A stretch of 47,917 nt of DNA from Candidatus Methanofastidiosum methylothiophilum. Its GTDB lineage: Archaea; Methanobacteriota_B; Thermococci; Methanofastidiosales; Methanofastidiosaceae. The position numbers and the translations under genes are program-made. Shown piece after piece: positions 26,724-34,500 of the stretch. The notes below the pieces were generated by a model. The model made no database searches. It saw only the letters and a list, made by a program, of their open reading frames with translations, and was not told the origin of the DNA. The first letter of the stretch is position 1. Every line of letters begins with the position of its first letter. The stretch is from contig LNJC01000006.1 in NCBI GenBank assembly GCA_001587575.1, positions 1 to 47,917 of the forward strand. The letters run 5' to 3'.

Positions 26724-27466
26724 CAGAAAATGATAGAGTACTTTTATTAGATCCAAGAGGGAAAAAATACCTTATCACCGTAAATAGTAAGATATTCCAC
26801 ACAAATCTAGGAAAACTTGATCTTTCAGAGATCATAGGTAAATCTTACGGGGACAAGATTAAATCCCACCTTGGGAAAAATTTTTCTATTCTAAAACCAA
26901 ATCTTATTGATTACATCTACATGATGAAAAAGATGCCTCAGACTATAAATCCTGACGATGCGTGTCAAGTAATTGCAAACACAGGAATATCTGCTGGCGA
27001 TACAGTAGTTGAGGCTGGCGCAGGATCAGGCGCCATGACTTTGATATTATCCTATACCGTTTTTCCTGGAAAGGTCTATTCCTACGATATCAATGAACGT
27101 TTTCTTAAAGTTGCTAAAGAAAATATTGATGTATATGGAAAAGGCAATGTAGAGTTTAAGCTAAAGGACATCTATGAGGGGATAGATGAAAAGAATGTCG
27201 ACCTTGTATCTCTTGACCTACCTGAGCCCCATAGAGTTGTTGGCCATGCATTTGAGGCATTAAGAGCAGGAGGATTCATATTTTCATTTTCCCCATGCAT
27301 CGAGCAGGTCATTGATTTTAGAAGAGAATTATCAAAATATGATTATACCGAAGTCAGGTCAATAGAGACTATAATAAGAGAGTACGAGGTAAAAGAAAAA
27401 GGAACAAGACCAAGAACTAGAATGCTTGGGCACACTGGCTATATGTCATTTGCAAGAAAAGCTTAA
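26717..27466 (+). CDS. trmI: tRNA (adenine-57/58-N1)-methyltransferase TrmI
   Basis: 249 residues with the ACG start. The N-terminal small domain (AENDRVLLLDPRGKKYLITV and on) is family-typical and lies wholly upstream of the first ATG. The SAM site is TVVEAGAGSGAMTLILSYTV (about 97-116), and LVSLDLPEPHRVV is the catalytic-site motif region. TrmI forms a tetramer and makes m1A at positions 57 and 58 of the T-loop, stabilising tRNA. It is coupled to the DUF131 gene and convergent with carS with a 1-bp gap. Confidence 0.9.
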   Translation, partial: TIAENDRVLLLDPRGKKYLITVNSKIFHTNLGKLDLSEIIGKSYGDKIKSHLGKNFSILKPNLIDYIYMMKKMPQTINPDDACQVIANTGISAGDTVVEAGAGSGAMTLILSYTVFPGKVYSYDINERFLKVAKENIDVYGKGNVEFKLKDIYEGIDEKNVDLVSLDLPEPHRVVGHAFEALRAGGFIFSFSPCIEQVIDFRRELSKYDYTEVRSIETIIREYEVKEKGTRPRTRMLGHTGYMSFARKA

Positions 27467-27467
27467 C

Positions 27468-27983
27468 TTACCACCAGACTTCTTTCTTTCCTGCAAGATA
27501 CCATACAACATTGGAAACAAAATGGACAAAAGGAGTTATTATTATAGATATAAGGACTACTTCAAAGGAAGGAAGGCCAAGAAGAGCAACCAATACTATC
27601 GCACCAAGCATGAAATCAAGCTGGTCTAGAAGGGGTGCTGCATCTCCACTTTCTATATTGACTCTCCTTTTTATGAAACTTCCAACAATGTCTCCACCAA
27701 TTGCACCAGCACCCATCAAAAATCCTCGCAGTAAAGCATAACCTAAAGACGGGAATGGAAGAGCTATATGCTGTAGTAGACTTATAATCACACCTGCTAA
27801 AATGCCGACAAAAGTACCTTTTATAGTCTTACCCTTGCCAAATAATCTTCTACCATCCGAAAGAACTCTCCCGCCATCAAGCGGTGGACCGCCTCCCCAA
27901 ACAGCAGGCGCCATATTAGCAATGTAAGGCGGCAGTATAAACCAGATGATGTTGAATATCAAAAGAGGCGTTATTTCGATCAT
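27468..27983 (-). CDS. carS: CDP-archaeol synthase
   Basis: 171 residues, about five membrane helices. MAPAVWGGGPPLDGGRVLSD and GRRLFGKGKTIKGTFVG are hallmark CarS (DUF46) segments, as is SFIKRRVNIESGDAAPLLDQ, with acidic residues for CTP/Mg2+. It activates unsaturated archaetidic acid with CTP in membrane lipid synthesis, upstream of archaetidylserine and the asd decarboxylase. ATG 27983 is leaderless, with CTATAAAAAAC 25 bases upstream. Confidence 0.93.
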   Translation of the reverse strand: MIEITPLLIFNIIWFILPPYIANMAPAVWGGGPPLDGGRVLSDGRRLFGKGKTIKGTFVGILAGVIISLLQHIALPFPSLGYALLRGFLMGAGAIGGDIVGSFIKRRVNIESGDAAPLLDQLDFMLGAIVLVALLGLPSFEVVLISIIITPFVHFVSNVVWYLAGKKEVWW

Positions 27984-28051
27984 ATTGGGTCTCGTTAGTT
28001 TTTTATAGCCAATGAGAGTTGAGTATTTAAACCTTTTTGGGGATAGTAATA

Positions 28052-29086
28052 ATGATTAAAACAATTTATTTTGAAGATAACAAGGTCAAATATATTGACC
28101 AGACTCTTTTACCAGGCGAGTATAAACTTATATCCTGTACAGATGTTAAGAAATTGGAAACAGCAATAAAAACTCTTGCAATTAGGGGTGCACCCGCAAT
28201 TGGAGTTGCAGGAGCATATGGGATTGTTTTAGGTGCTTTAAGTTACAAAGGGAACAGTAAAGATGAATTTTTTCATGCAATTAAAGAAGCAGAGAATATA
28301 AAAAATGCCAGACCTACTGCAGTAAATCTCATGTGGGCAGTAGAGCGCATGATGGGCTATTTTGACTCTATAAAAAATAAATCTATCGAACAAATAAAAA
28401 ATGAGCTTATTTTAGAGGCTGAACGGATTAGAAAGGAAGATGCGGAGATTAATAGAAAAATGGGGCAATACGGACACCCCCTTATTTCTACTGGAGATGG
28501 AGTTCTAACACATTGCAACGCCGGGGCACTTGCAACTTCTGAGTACGGCACAGCACTTGGAGTAATCAGAGCTGCAGTTGAGGCCGGTAAGAAAATTAGA
28601 GTATACTCGGATGAAACAAGACCATTATTGCAGGGTGCAAGGCTTACAACATGGGAGCTAAAACAAGATGGAATACCTGTAACCTTGATATGCGACAACA
28701 TGGCAGGTATTTCTATGAGAAGAGGGTTGATCCAGAAAGTAATAGTTGGTGCTGATAGGATTGCTATGAACGGAGACACAGCAAATAAGATTGGAACATA
28801 CCAGGTAGCTGTTTTGGCCAAAGAAAATAATATACCATTTTATGTTGCAGCGCCCATATCAACTTTTGACCCAAAAGCAAAAACTGGAGATGGCATCCCA
28901 ATAGAGGAGAGGGATGAAAACGAAGTTACTCATATTGGCGGAAAGAGAATTGCAACTGAAGGAATAGATGTCTTTAATCCTGCATTTGATGTGACACCTG
29001 CAAAATATATTTCAGGAATAATAACTGAAAAAGGGGTATTGAGGCCACCTTATGAGAAGAGTATAAAGGATTTATATGCTATTTGA
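28052..29086 (+). CDS. mtnA: Methylthioribose-1-phosphate isomerase family
   Basis: 344 residues from ATG 28052, placed exactly 25 bases after the TTTAAA box. The TTG 28037 would lie upstream of the transcript start. Motifs are TLAIRGAPAIGVAGAYGIVL, ARPTAVNLMWAVERM, VLTHCNAGALATSEYGTALG (catalytic Cys), and ICDNMAG with catalytic Asp. It isomerises methylthioribose-1-P to the ribulose form in methionine salvage, and can act on 5-deoxyribose-1-P. The eIF2B-like relative ribose-1,5-bisphosphate isomerase is less likely given the strong MtnA motifs. The accessory island starts at its stop codon. Confidence 0.9.
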   Translation: MIKTIYFEDNKVKYIDQTLLPGEYKLISCTDVKKLETAIKTLAIRGAPAIGVAGAYGIVLGALSYKGNSKDEFFHAIKEAENIKNARPTAVNLMWAVERMMGYFDSIKNKSIEQIKNELILEAERIRKEDAEINRKMGQYGHPLISTGDGVLTHCNAGALATSEYGTALGVIRAAVEAGKKIRVYSDETRPLLQGARLTTWELKQDGIPVTLICDNMAGISMRRGLIQKVIVGADRIAMNGDTANKIGTYQVAVLAKENNIPFYVAAPISTFDPKAKTGDGIPIEERDENEVTHIGGKRIATEGIDVFNPAFDVTPAKYISGIITEKGVLRPPYEKSIKDLYAI

Positions 29087-29205
29087 TTTTTCCATTGCTT
29101 CTTCTATAGTTTCCCATATGAGTTGCAACTTTTAATCTGAGCACAGCTTACTATATACGCCGTTTTAATCCATCTCAATAATAATTGGAAGGTGTATTTT
29201 TCCAT
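29087..29205 (-). pseudogene. Remnant of a hicB antitoxin gene
   Basis: This stretch aligns with the live hicB at 30195-30410 over about 115 bases (shared CCATCTCAATAATAATTGGA, CTTCTATAGTTT, CTTACTATATA). It has a 1-bp deletion after the start and other frame damage, and it lacks the 3' half. The copy ends exactly at the mtnA stop, so this is the left edge of the island. Its start codon is ATG where the live gene has CTG. Confidence 0.7.
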
Positions 29206-29292
29206 AGAATGACTATTCCTATTTGTTATATGATATTAACTTTCTTAATTCAAAACAAAAGATTTATTTATACATATTCTATTGAGTATAAT

Positions 29293-29583
29293 ATGGGCCA
29301 AAATACTATACTAAAACTAATTCAATCAAACGAGACTATAATTAAAAAATATGGCGTATCCAGAGTTGGTCTTTTTGGTTCATATTCTACCGGATTAGAA
29401 ACTCCTAAAAGCGATATTGATATCTTAGTTGAGTTCGAATCAGGGAAAAAGAATTTTGATAATTACATGGGTCTAAAGTTTTACCTTGAAGATTTATTTC
29501 AAAAAAAGGTCGATTTAGTTATAAAAGAATCAATTCGCCCTAAACTAAAGGAAAAAATATTAAAGGATGTAATCTATGCCTAG
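29293..29583 (+). CDS. MNT-type nucleotidyltransferase antitoxin (MntA-like)
   Basis: 96 residues from ATG 29293, which follows a TTTATTTATAC box by about 25 bases. The longer frame to 29185 crosses the promoter and the hicB remnant and is rejected. The polymerase-beta signature is LFGSYSTG followed by SDIDILVEF. In MntA/HepT systems the MNT protein AMPylates a tyrosine of the HEPN toxin. It overlaps the HEPN gene by 8 bp. Confidence 0.85.
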   Translation: MGQNTILKLIQSNETIIKKYGVSRVGLFGSYSTGLETPKSDIDILVEFESGKKNFDNYMGLKFYLEDLFQKKVDLVIKESIRPKLKEKILKDVIYA

Positions 29584-29920
29584 AGACGCCTTAATTTATT
29601 TTGAAGATATCTTAAATGCGATTGAAAAGATCGAAAGATATGTTCTCTTGAAAGAAAAAGAGGATTGTGATTTAGAGTTAGTTGAAGATGCTATTTTAAG
29701 AAATTTAGAAATAATAGGCGAGGCTATAAAAAATATCCCAGACGATATTAGAAATAATTATCCCGAAGTTGAATGGAGAAGCATAGCAGGACTTAGAGAT
29801 ATTTTGATTCACTCATACTTTAGTGTAGATGGAGATATATTAAGTGAAGTAGTTGAAACTAAGCTCCCTGAACTTAAAGTTCAAATTGAAAGTATCATTG
29901 AAGAGATAACTAGAGTATAA
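29576..29920 (+). CDS. HEPN (DUF86/HepT-like) toxin
   Basis: 114 residues, all helical. The HEPN RNase motif R-x4-H-x-Y appears as RDILIHSY, including the tyrosine that MntA-type partners modify. [20 protein letters not shown] is the typical DUF86 middle. It pairs with the upstream MNT gene in a complete toxin-antitoxin operon. The stop is 9 bp before the first 31-bp repeat copy. Confidence 0.85.
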   Translation: MPRDALIYFEDILNAIEKIERYVLLKEKEDCDLELVEDAILRNLEIIGEAIKNIPDDIRNNYPEVEWRSIAGLRDILIHSYFSVDGDILSEVVETKLPELKVQIESIIEEITRV

Positions 29921-29929
29921 TTATTTTAC

Positions 29930-29960
29930 CCAGTGTTAACAGTAAAAACTCCAAAGATTT
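29930..29960. repeat. 31-bp direct repeat, copy 1
   Basis: Begins CCAGTGTTAACAGTAAAAAC and ends TCCAAAGATTT. Identical to 30480-30510 and 31056-31086. Copies 1 and 2 share further bases on the left (TATTTTAC), forming TTTTAC and GTAAAA inverted arms around GTTAAC. The right end overlaps the hicA stop codon. Confidence 0.9.
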
Positions 29961-30198
29961 ATTTTTTAGAGTTGTAAAGATCTATAAATTCTTCTAGCTC
30001 TAATTCTAGATCTTCTTTTATAATCCTTCTAAGTAGACCTTTTGGCAATTCTTTATTGCCGTGAATTGGGACTGTTGTATATCTACCATCTTCAGATTTA
30101 AGTCGGATGTGGGATTCTTTTGTTCTTATTGTATTAAAACCAATTTTTTCTAAAAAAGAAACTAGTTCTTTACCACTGATAGGTGGTAATTTTTTCAT
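29959..30198 (-). CDS. hicA: HicA-type mRNA interferase toxin
   Basis: 79 residues. PPISGKELVSFLEKIGFNTI and TKESHIRLKSEDGRYTTVPI are the HicA double-stranded RNA-binding-like fold with the catalytic His in SHIRL. HGNKELPKGLLRRIIKEDLE completes the family pattern. It overlaps hicB by 4 bp (antitoxin first). Its stop codon overlaps the end of repeat copy 1, showing that the repeat sits exactly at the boundary of the TA unit. Confidence 0.88.
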   Translation of the reverse strand: MKKLPPISGKELVSFLEKIGFNTIRTKESHIRLKSEDGRYTTVPIHGNKELPKGLLRRIIKEDLELELEEFIDLYNSKK

Positions 30199-30410
30199 TG
30201 TAATAATTCCAGTTCCCTAAAACCTATAAATTTATTTAAATCGTTTGGATTTTGATCTTCTAAACAAAGCTCTATAGCTTCTTTGATGTTTTCCATTGTT
30301 TCTTCTATAGTTTTTCCATAGGAGTGACAACCTTTAAGTTGTGGGCAACTTACTATATATACGCCGTCTTCATCCATCTCAATAATAATTGGAAGATGCA
30401 GTTTTTCCAG
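30195..30410 (-). CDS. hicB: HicB-type antitoxin, probable CTG start
   Basis: 71 residues from CTG 30410. It reads EKLHLPIIIEMDEDGVYIVS after the initiator, then CPQLKGCHSYGKTIEETMEN, the HicB partial RNase H fold. The ATG at 30377 would remove the first strand. AGGTGA lies four bases before the CTG, and a TATA box (rc of GATATAAACT, 30441-30450) predicts a leader of only about ten bases. The decayed paralog at 29087-29205 has ATG at the homologous codon. The short C-terminus lacks a DNA-binding domain, so autoregulation may be weak. Confidence 0.8.
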   Translation of the reverse strand: MEKLHLPIIIEMDEDGVYIVSCPQLKGCHSYGKTIEETMENIKEAIELCLEDQNPNDLNKFIGFRELELLQ

Positions 30411-30479
30411 AGTATCACCTATCCCATATCTGTTACTAAGGATATAAACTTTTCTAATACATATTTATCACTATTTTAC

Positions 30480-30510
30480 CCAGTGTTAACAGTAAAAACT
30501 CCAAAGATTT
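30480..30510. repeat. 31-bp direct repeat, copy 2
   Basis: Identical over 31 bases to copies 1 and 3. It lies 550 bp after copy 1 and 576 bp before copy 3, upstream of hicB and overlapping the original stop codon of the relE pseudogene (30509-30511). Confidence 0.9.
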
Positions 30511-30768
30511 AAAAAAATTTATCAAGATCTTTGTAAACTGTTTTCCTATGCCCAATCACTAAAAAAATTACTTTTTCATTTTCTATTGTTATATAATCCT
30601 AAGCACTCCTACTCTCTTTGAACGAATATTTTTGTAGTGTCTAAGGGGCTTTCCTCTTTCGGGGGATTCGCATATTATATCTATTGATTCATCTACTATT
30701 TTCTTAATACCTTCATTAAAGTGGACATAAATTGAAGAAAAACTTTTCGTAAAAAATGGTTTATACAT
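30509..30768 (-). pseudogene. RelE/ParE-type toxin broken by a 1-bp frameshift
   Basis: From ATG 30768 the frame gives YKPFFTKSFSSIYVHFNEGI, then PERGKPLRHYKNIRSKRVGV with LRII, and stops at 30589. One base is missing after ATATA. In the next frame the family's C-terminus continues as TIENEKVIFLVIGHRKTVYK plus DLDKFF to a stop at 30509. So the toxin lost its conserved last strand by one indel. A homopolymer-free site makes a sequencing error less likely but not excluded. It overlaps its antitoxin by 8 bp. Confidence 0.75.
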
Positions 30769-30961
30769 GCCTTTCTTTCCAGAGTCTTTCAAGTTCAGAC
30801 CTATCGACCAACTTTCCTTCCTCTACTTCATTTATGGACTGATTTATGGCTTTTTCCCAATCGGGATTTAGAATAGTTTCAAGTTCTGCTTGTAACTTAT
30901 CTATATCTTCGACAAGCTCATACAAAAACTCTTTTTTAATTTCTATAGTTTCTGACGCCAT
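30761..30961 (-). CDS. Antitoxin of a RelBE/ParDE-like pair
   Basis: 66 residues. An N-terminal dimerisation part (TIEIKKEFLYELVEDIDKLQ) is followed by an acidic toxin-wrapping tail (INEVEEGKLVDRSELERLWK). No clear RHH or AbrB motif. It is directly upstream of the broken RelE-type toxin with an 8-bp overlap. It could survive as a solitary antitoxin. Confidence 0.7.
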   Translation of the reverse strand: MASETIEIKKEFLYELVEDIDKLQAELETILNPDWEKAINQSINEVEEGKLVDRSELERLWKERHV

Positions 30962-31055
30962 ACCATCTATCTTCTTTTAGTTGTTATCTTTTATATTATT
31001 TCCTATTGTTAACTTATTAACTTGTATATGATTCCTAGTTGTAATACTATTCTAG

Positions 31056-31086
31056 CCAGTGTTAACAGTAAAAACTCCAAAGATTT
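31056..31086. repeat. 31-bp direct repeat, copy 3
   Basis: Same 31 bases as copies 1 and 2, but the left flank differs (TTCTAG instead of TTTTAC) and no TA gene follows on the right, which makes it the outer edge of the repeat array. Confidence 0.9.
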
Positions 31087-31126
31087 CTTAAGAAGTATTT
31101 GCATTGATAAGCAATAAATGCGAAAG

Positions 31127-31136
31127 CTTTAAATAC
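31127..31136 (+). promoter_or_regulatory. TATA box upstream of the small RHH-like gene
   Basis: CTTTAAATAC begins a promoter-like stretch, about 90-100 bases before ATG 31225. The leader in between is AT-rich with partial repeats of TTAATGAT/TTAATCAT, possibly binding sites for the small protein. Confidence 0.35.
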
Positions 31137-31224
31137 TATTAACGATTAATGATAATGATACTAGATAACAGCTTATACATATATATGCCGAAAACTGATA
31201 ATTGTTAATCATAGGGGTTAATTG

Positions 31225-31356
31225 ATGAAAAGCATAACGATTAAGGGAATCCCAGACGATCTCTACTTCAAGCTCATTGAGTGGAAGGGCAAGATGAAGG
31301 CAGAGAACTGGGAGGATTTTTTGGAAAAGATGGTAAAGATGCTGGAGGAGAGCTGA
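31225..31356 (+). CDS. Small ribbon-helix-helix-like protein (43 residues)
   Basis: The frame reads KSITIKGIPDDLYFKLIEWK then GKMKAENWEDFLEKMVKMLE. The opening beta strand and two helices fit an RHH (CopG/Arc-like) DNA-binding antitoxin or regulator, similar in style to VapB types. No toxin gene follows. It may regulate the neighbouring surface protein operon or be a leftover antitoxin. Codon use (GGC, AAG, CTG) is less AT-rich than nearby. Confidence 0.55.
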   Translation: MKSITIKGIPDDLYFKLIEWKGKMKAENWEDFLEKMVKMLEES

Positions 31357-31361
31357 TTATA

Positions 31362-31445
31362 ATGGTTTCATTTTTTGAAATTGAGAAAAAATCGTTTCAT
31401 GATAACATATTTATATCGTTTCACATTAGGGAGGTATTAGCTTGA
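31362..31445 (+). CDS. Possible 27-residue ORF
   Basis: ATG 31362 to TGA 31443-31445, reading MVSFFEIEKKSFHDNIFISF then HIREVLA. It ends by overlapping the TTG start of the next small ORF (TTGA). No SD; support is only positional. Confidence 0.2.
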   Translation: MVSFFEIEKKSFHDNIFISFHIREVLA

Positions 31446-31582
31446 GATATTATGAACCAAAAATTGGTTTAAACTATGAGGTAATTAAGAGAATTGATTA
31501 TATGGATGATAGCGTCAAGAATCGAAATCTTATGATAAAAAAACTTATCGTTTCAAAAAAGGAGGTAGATTTGTTTGAATAA
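31442..31582 (+). CDS. 46-residue protein upstream of the surface protein
   Basis: TTG 31442 has a full SD (GGAGGTAT) four bases before it. The protein starts MRYYEPKIGLNYEVIKRIDY and ends VSKKEVDLFE. It is charged, without signal or membrane helix. It overlaps the start of the large surface gene by 8 bp and carries that gene's SD (GGAGGTAG, 31561-31568), so it probably acts as a coupled leader. Family unknown. Confidence 0.45.
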   Translation: MRYYEPKIGLNYEVIKRIDYMDDSVKNRNLMIKKLIVSKKEVDLFE

Positions 31583-34500
31583 GAAGATTTTAAGTTTTAT
31601 ATTTGGATCATTGTTAGTATTTAGTTTATTTGGAGCAATTGAGGTTCAGGAGGTGGCTGCTGCCAGCATGGCAGTCAATATTACTACAAGTGCCAATAAC
31701 TATACTCAACCATACCTTAACAGCGGCAATATGCCAGTCACGGTTAGATTTTCTATAATTGTTACTGGTACAGTAACTCCGGCTTGGACTGCACTTTCTA
31801 TCCAAGCACCAGCTGGGTATATTCTGGCTGCAGAAGGAACTCAACCAGCACCATCTGGATTTACAATAGATTACGCAACAAGTACTGCAGACGGTGTTAC
31901 TCCAGGTGCAATAATGGCATACACATGTAATATTACTTCTACAGGTACTTATACAATTAATGTGGTCTTAGTTGGGGCCCCAGGTCCAGGAACACACTCA
32001 TGGATAGTAACTCCAACTGGAGGAGGGCTTGCAATTGTAAATCCCTCTACCATAGTAGATAACACAGCACCCACTTATACAGTAACATATTCAAAAACAC
32101 CAAATGTACCAGGCACAGCTCCTGCCCCAGGTACTTTTGGACTTGGTAATATTACAATTACAATTGTGGCAAACGAGCCAATTATTGCTACCCCTACAAT
32201 AACTGTAACACAGCAAAATAGAACGCCTCAAAACCTTACTTATACCACTTCAACAACAAATCCGCCAACTGCAGGTAATTTCAGAGCCCAATCAGGAAGT
32301 TTCCCTGACACAACTTTAATTGCTACTTATGCTATTGTAAGTACAAATGGAGCAAATGATGGAATAGCTACTGTTACAATAAATGGTACTGATAGAGCAG
32401 GTAACATTGGTACTACAATTAATGCAGGCGTTTCTGGATTAGACGGGCCAACTTTTATTGTGGATTCTCAATGTAATAAGCCTACACTAGACACACCCTC
32501 CGACGGTGCTACTCAGACTTCAACAACTGTTGCTTTCAGATGGAATAAAATAACAGAAGCAGCCAATAATCCAGTAACATATACTTTACAATATTCTACA
32601 ACTTCAAATTTCTCATCAAATGTATTTACCGTTTCTGGACCATACAACGATGCTACAAATACATTCTTAGGTGGTGGAACTGGATGGACCAATACGGCCA
32701 CAACTAGGACATACACTGCAACTGGTCTTACCATGGGTACATGGTATTGGAGAGTAGCCGCAACAGACGCTTTAGGAAATAACAGCGGTTATACCACAAC
32801 ACCAAGAAGCCTTTCAATTACTTCTTCAGATACTACTCCCCCCTCCTTTAGAGTTCGTTATATTAAGACTCCTAAAATAGATTATATCGATACTCCAGAT
32901 GTTGTCGGCGGAGGTGCTATGCAGATTAGAATTTATGCAACAGAAACTTTAAGAGCAAGTCCAACAGTGCAAATAAGATTGCATAATCAGACAACTTGGA
33001 CTAATTTAACTGTAACTGGATCAGTACCTGGATCTATTTTTACTGCAACATATAATATCCCAACTGCTAGTACAAACAATGGATTGGCACAAATCACAGT
33101 TTCTGGGGAAGATGTTGCGGGAAATGTAGGAAATACAATAGCTGACGCATATTGGGACGCTTCAAGAGTAGGGCCAGCTTTTTTACCCACAGAGTTAGAT
33201 TCTGACGGAGGATTTTTCTATGTTGATACAGCTACAGATTCTCCAAGTTTATCTAACCCAGATAATGGGTATGTAATTCCAGACAACGGCAATATCGCCG
33301 AGTTTACTTTTTATAAAATATCAGATATCTCTGCTGAAAGACCCGCAGATTCAGGACAGAATAATTGTATAACTTATCACATACAATACTCTACATCTCC
33401 GACCTTTGCCACTAATGTAGTTACTCAGAGTGTTGACATTGACGAAGCTCTTTTAGCTCCGGTATTCTGTGCAACTGGCGCTGCCACTCCTTATAATAAC
33501 TGGAGTATAACTGGTATTTTTAGAAAACACACCTCACAGGCACTTTCAAATGGTACTTGGTATTGGAGAGTTTGGGCTACAGATAGACTTGGAAATCAGA
33601 GCCCATACTCAGAAACAAGAAGTTTCATTATTTCAACAGTATCTCCAAATCTATCGTCGCCAGCTGATTTATCTTTAATATTAGATAGCGCTCCAACAAT
33701 ATCGTGGCATGCAGTTCCTTCAGCAGTATCTTATAATATTCGATTGTCCAGAGGAGATACTAATTTCTTAGATTATACATTATACCCTGATGACATAGCT
33801 GTAAATATATTCTTAGCCACTGACGATGCAGTTCCTGCAACTGTTAATATAATAGATTATGCAATTACTACTTCAACACCCCCCAACCCAGCTATAGGCA
33901 ATCTTGAAGATGGTGTATGGTACTGGAAGGTGGCATCAAATCTTGATGTAACAGCATATTCTGAAACTTGGAGATTCACAGTCGATACAACAGGTCCACC
34001 TGCGCCAAATTTACTTACATTGAATAACGGTCAAGTAAGTCAGAACAAGAGACCAACTTTTACATGGGCCGCAGTTTCAGATACAAACGACCTTTCAAAC
34101 CCTGTCAGATATTATATTGAAATATCAGGGGATCCAACTTTTCCTGGCCCTCCCGGTAATACTTGGCCAGCAACTTATGCAGCATGGAAAACTAACACAT
34201 ATAGGAGGGGCCCCCTAACTACACCTTCGTTTGTTCCAACTGCAGATTTCCCTGAAACATTATTGACAGATCCCGGGGCTTCTTATTATTGGAGGGTATA
34301 TGCAGTTGATTCAGCCCTTAACGTTGGAACTAACTCTGTTACTAGAAATTTCCGTATTAGTACATCTCCACCATTATTATGGGGAGACTTTCCTGCAGGA
34401 TCTACGCCTGATCCTCCAGTATGTGAATCTCCCTGGCCAACAGGGTGTCTTACCGGCGACAACACTGCAAGAGATCAATTAGCACTAGCACTTAGATCGC

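Noticed and set aside
26921-26923. ATG 26921 as the trmI start
   Set aside because: It would delete the whole N-terminal domain, which is clearly encoded upstream.
29185-29292. N-terminal extension of the MNT gene from 29185
   Set aside because: The extension runs through the hicB remnant and the promoter; ATG 29293 matches the leaderless spacing.
29930-31086. CRISPR array formed by the 31-bp repeat
   Set aside because: Copies are about 550-576 bp apart and the intervals are coding TA operons. CRISPR spacers are about 30-45 bp, and no cas genes are present.
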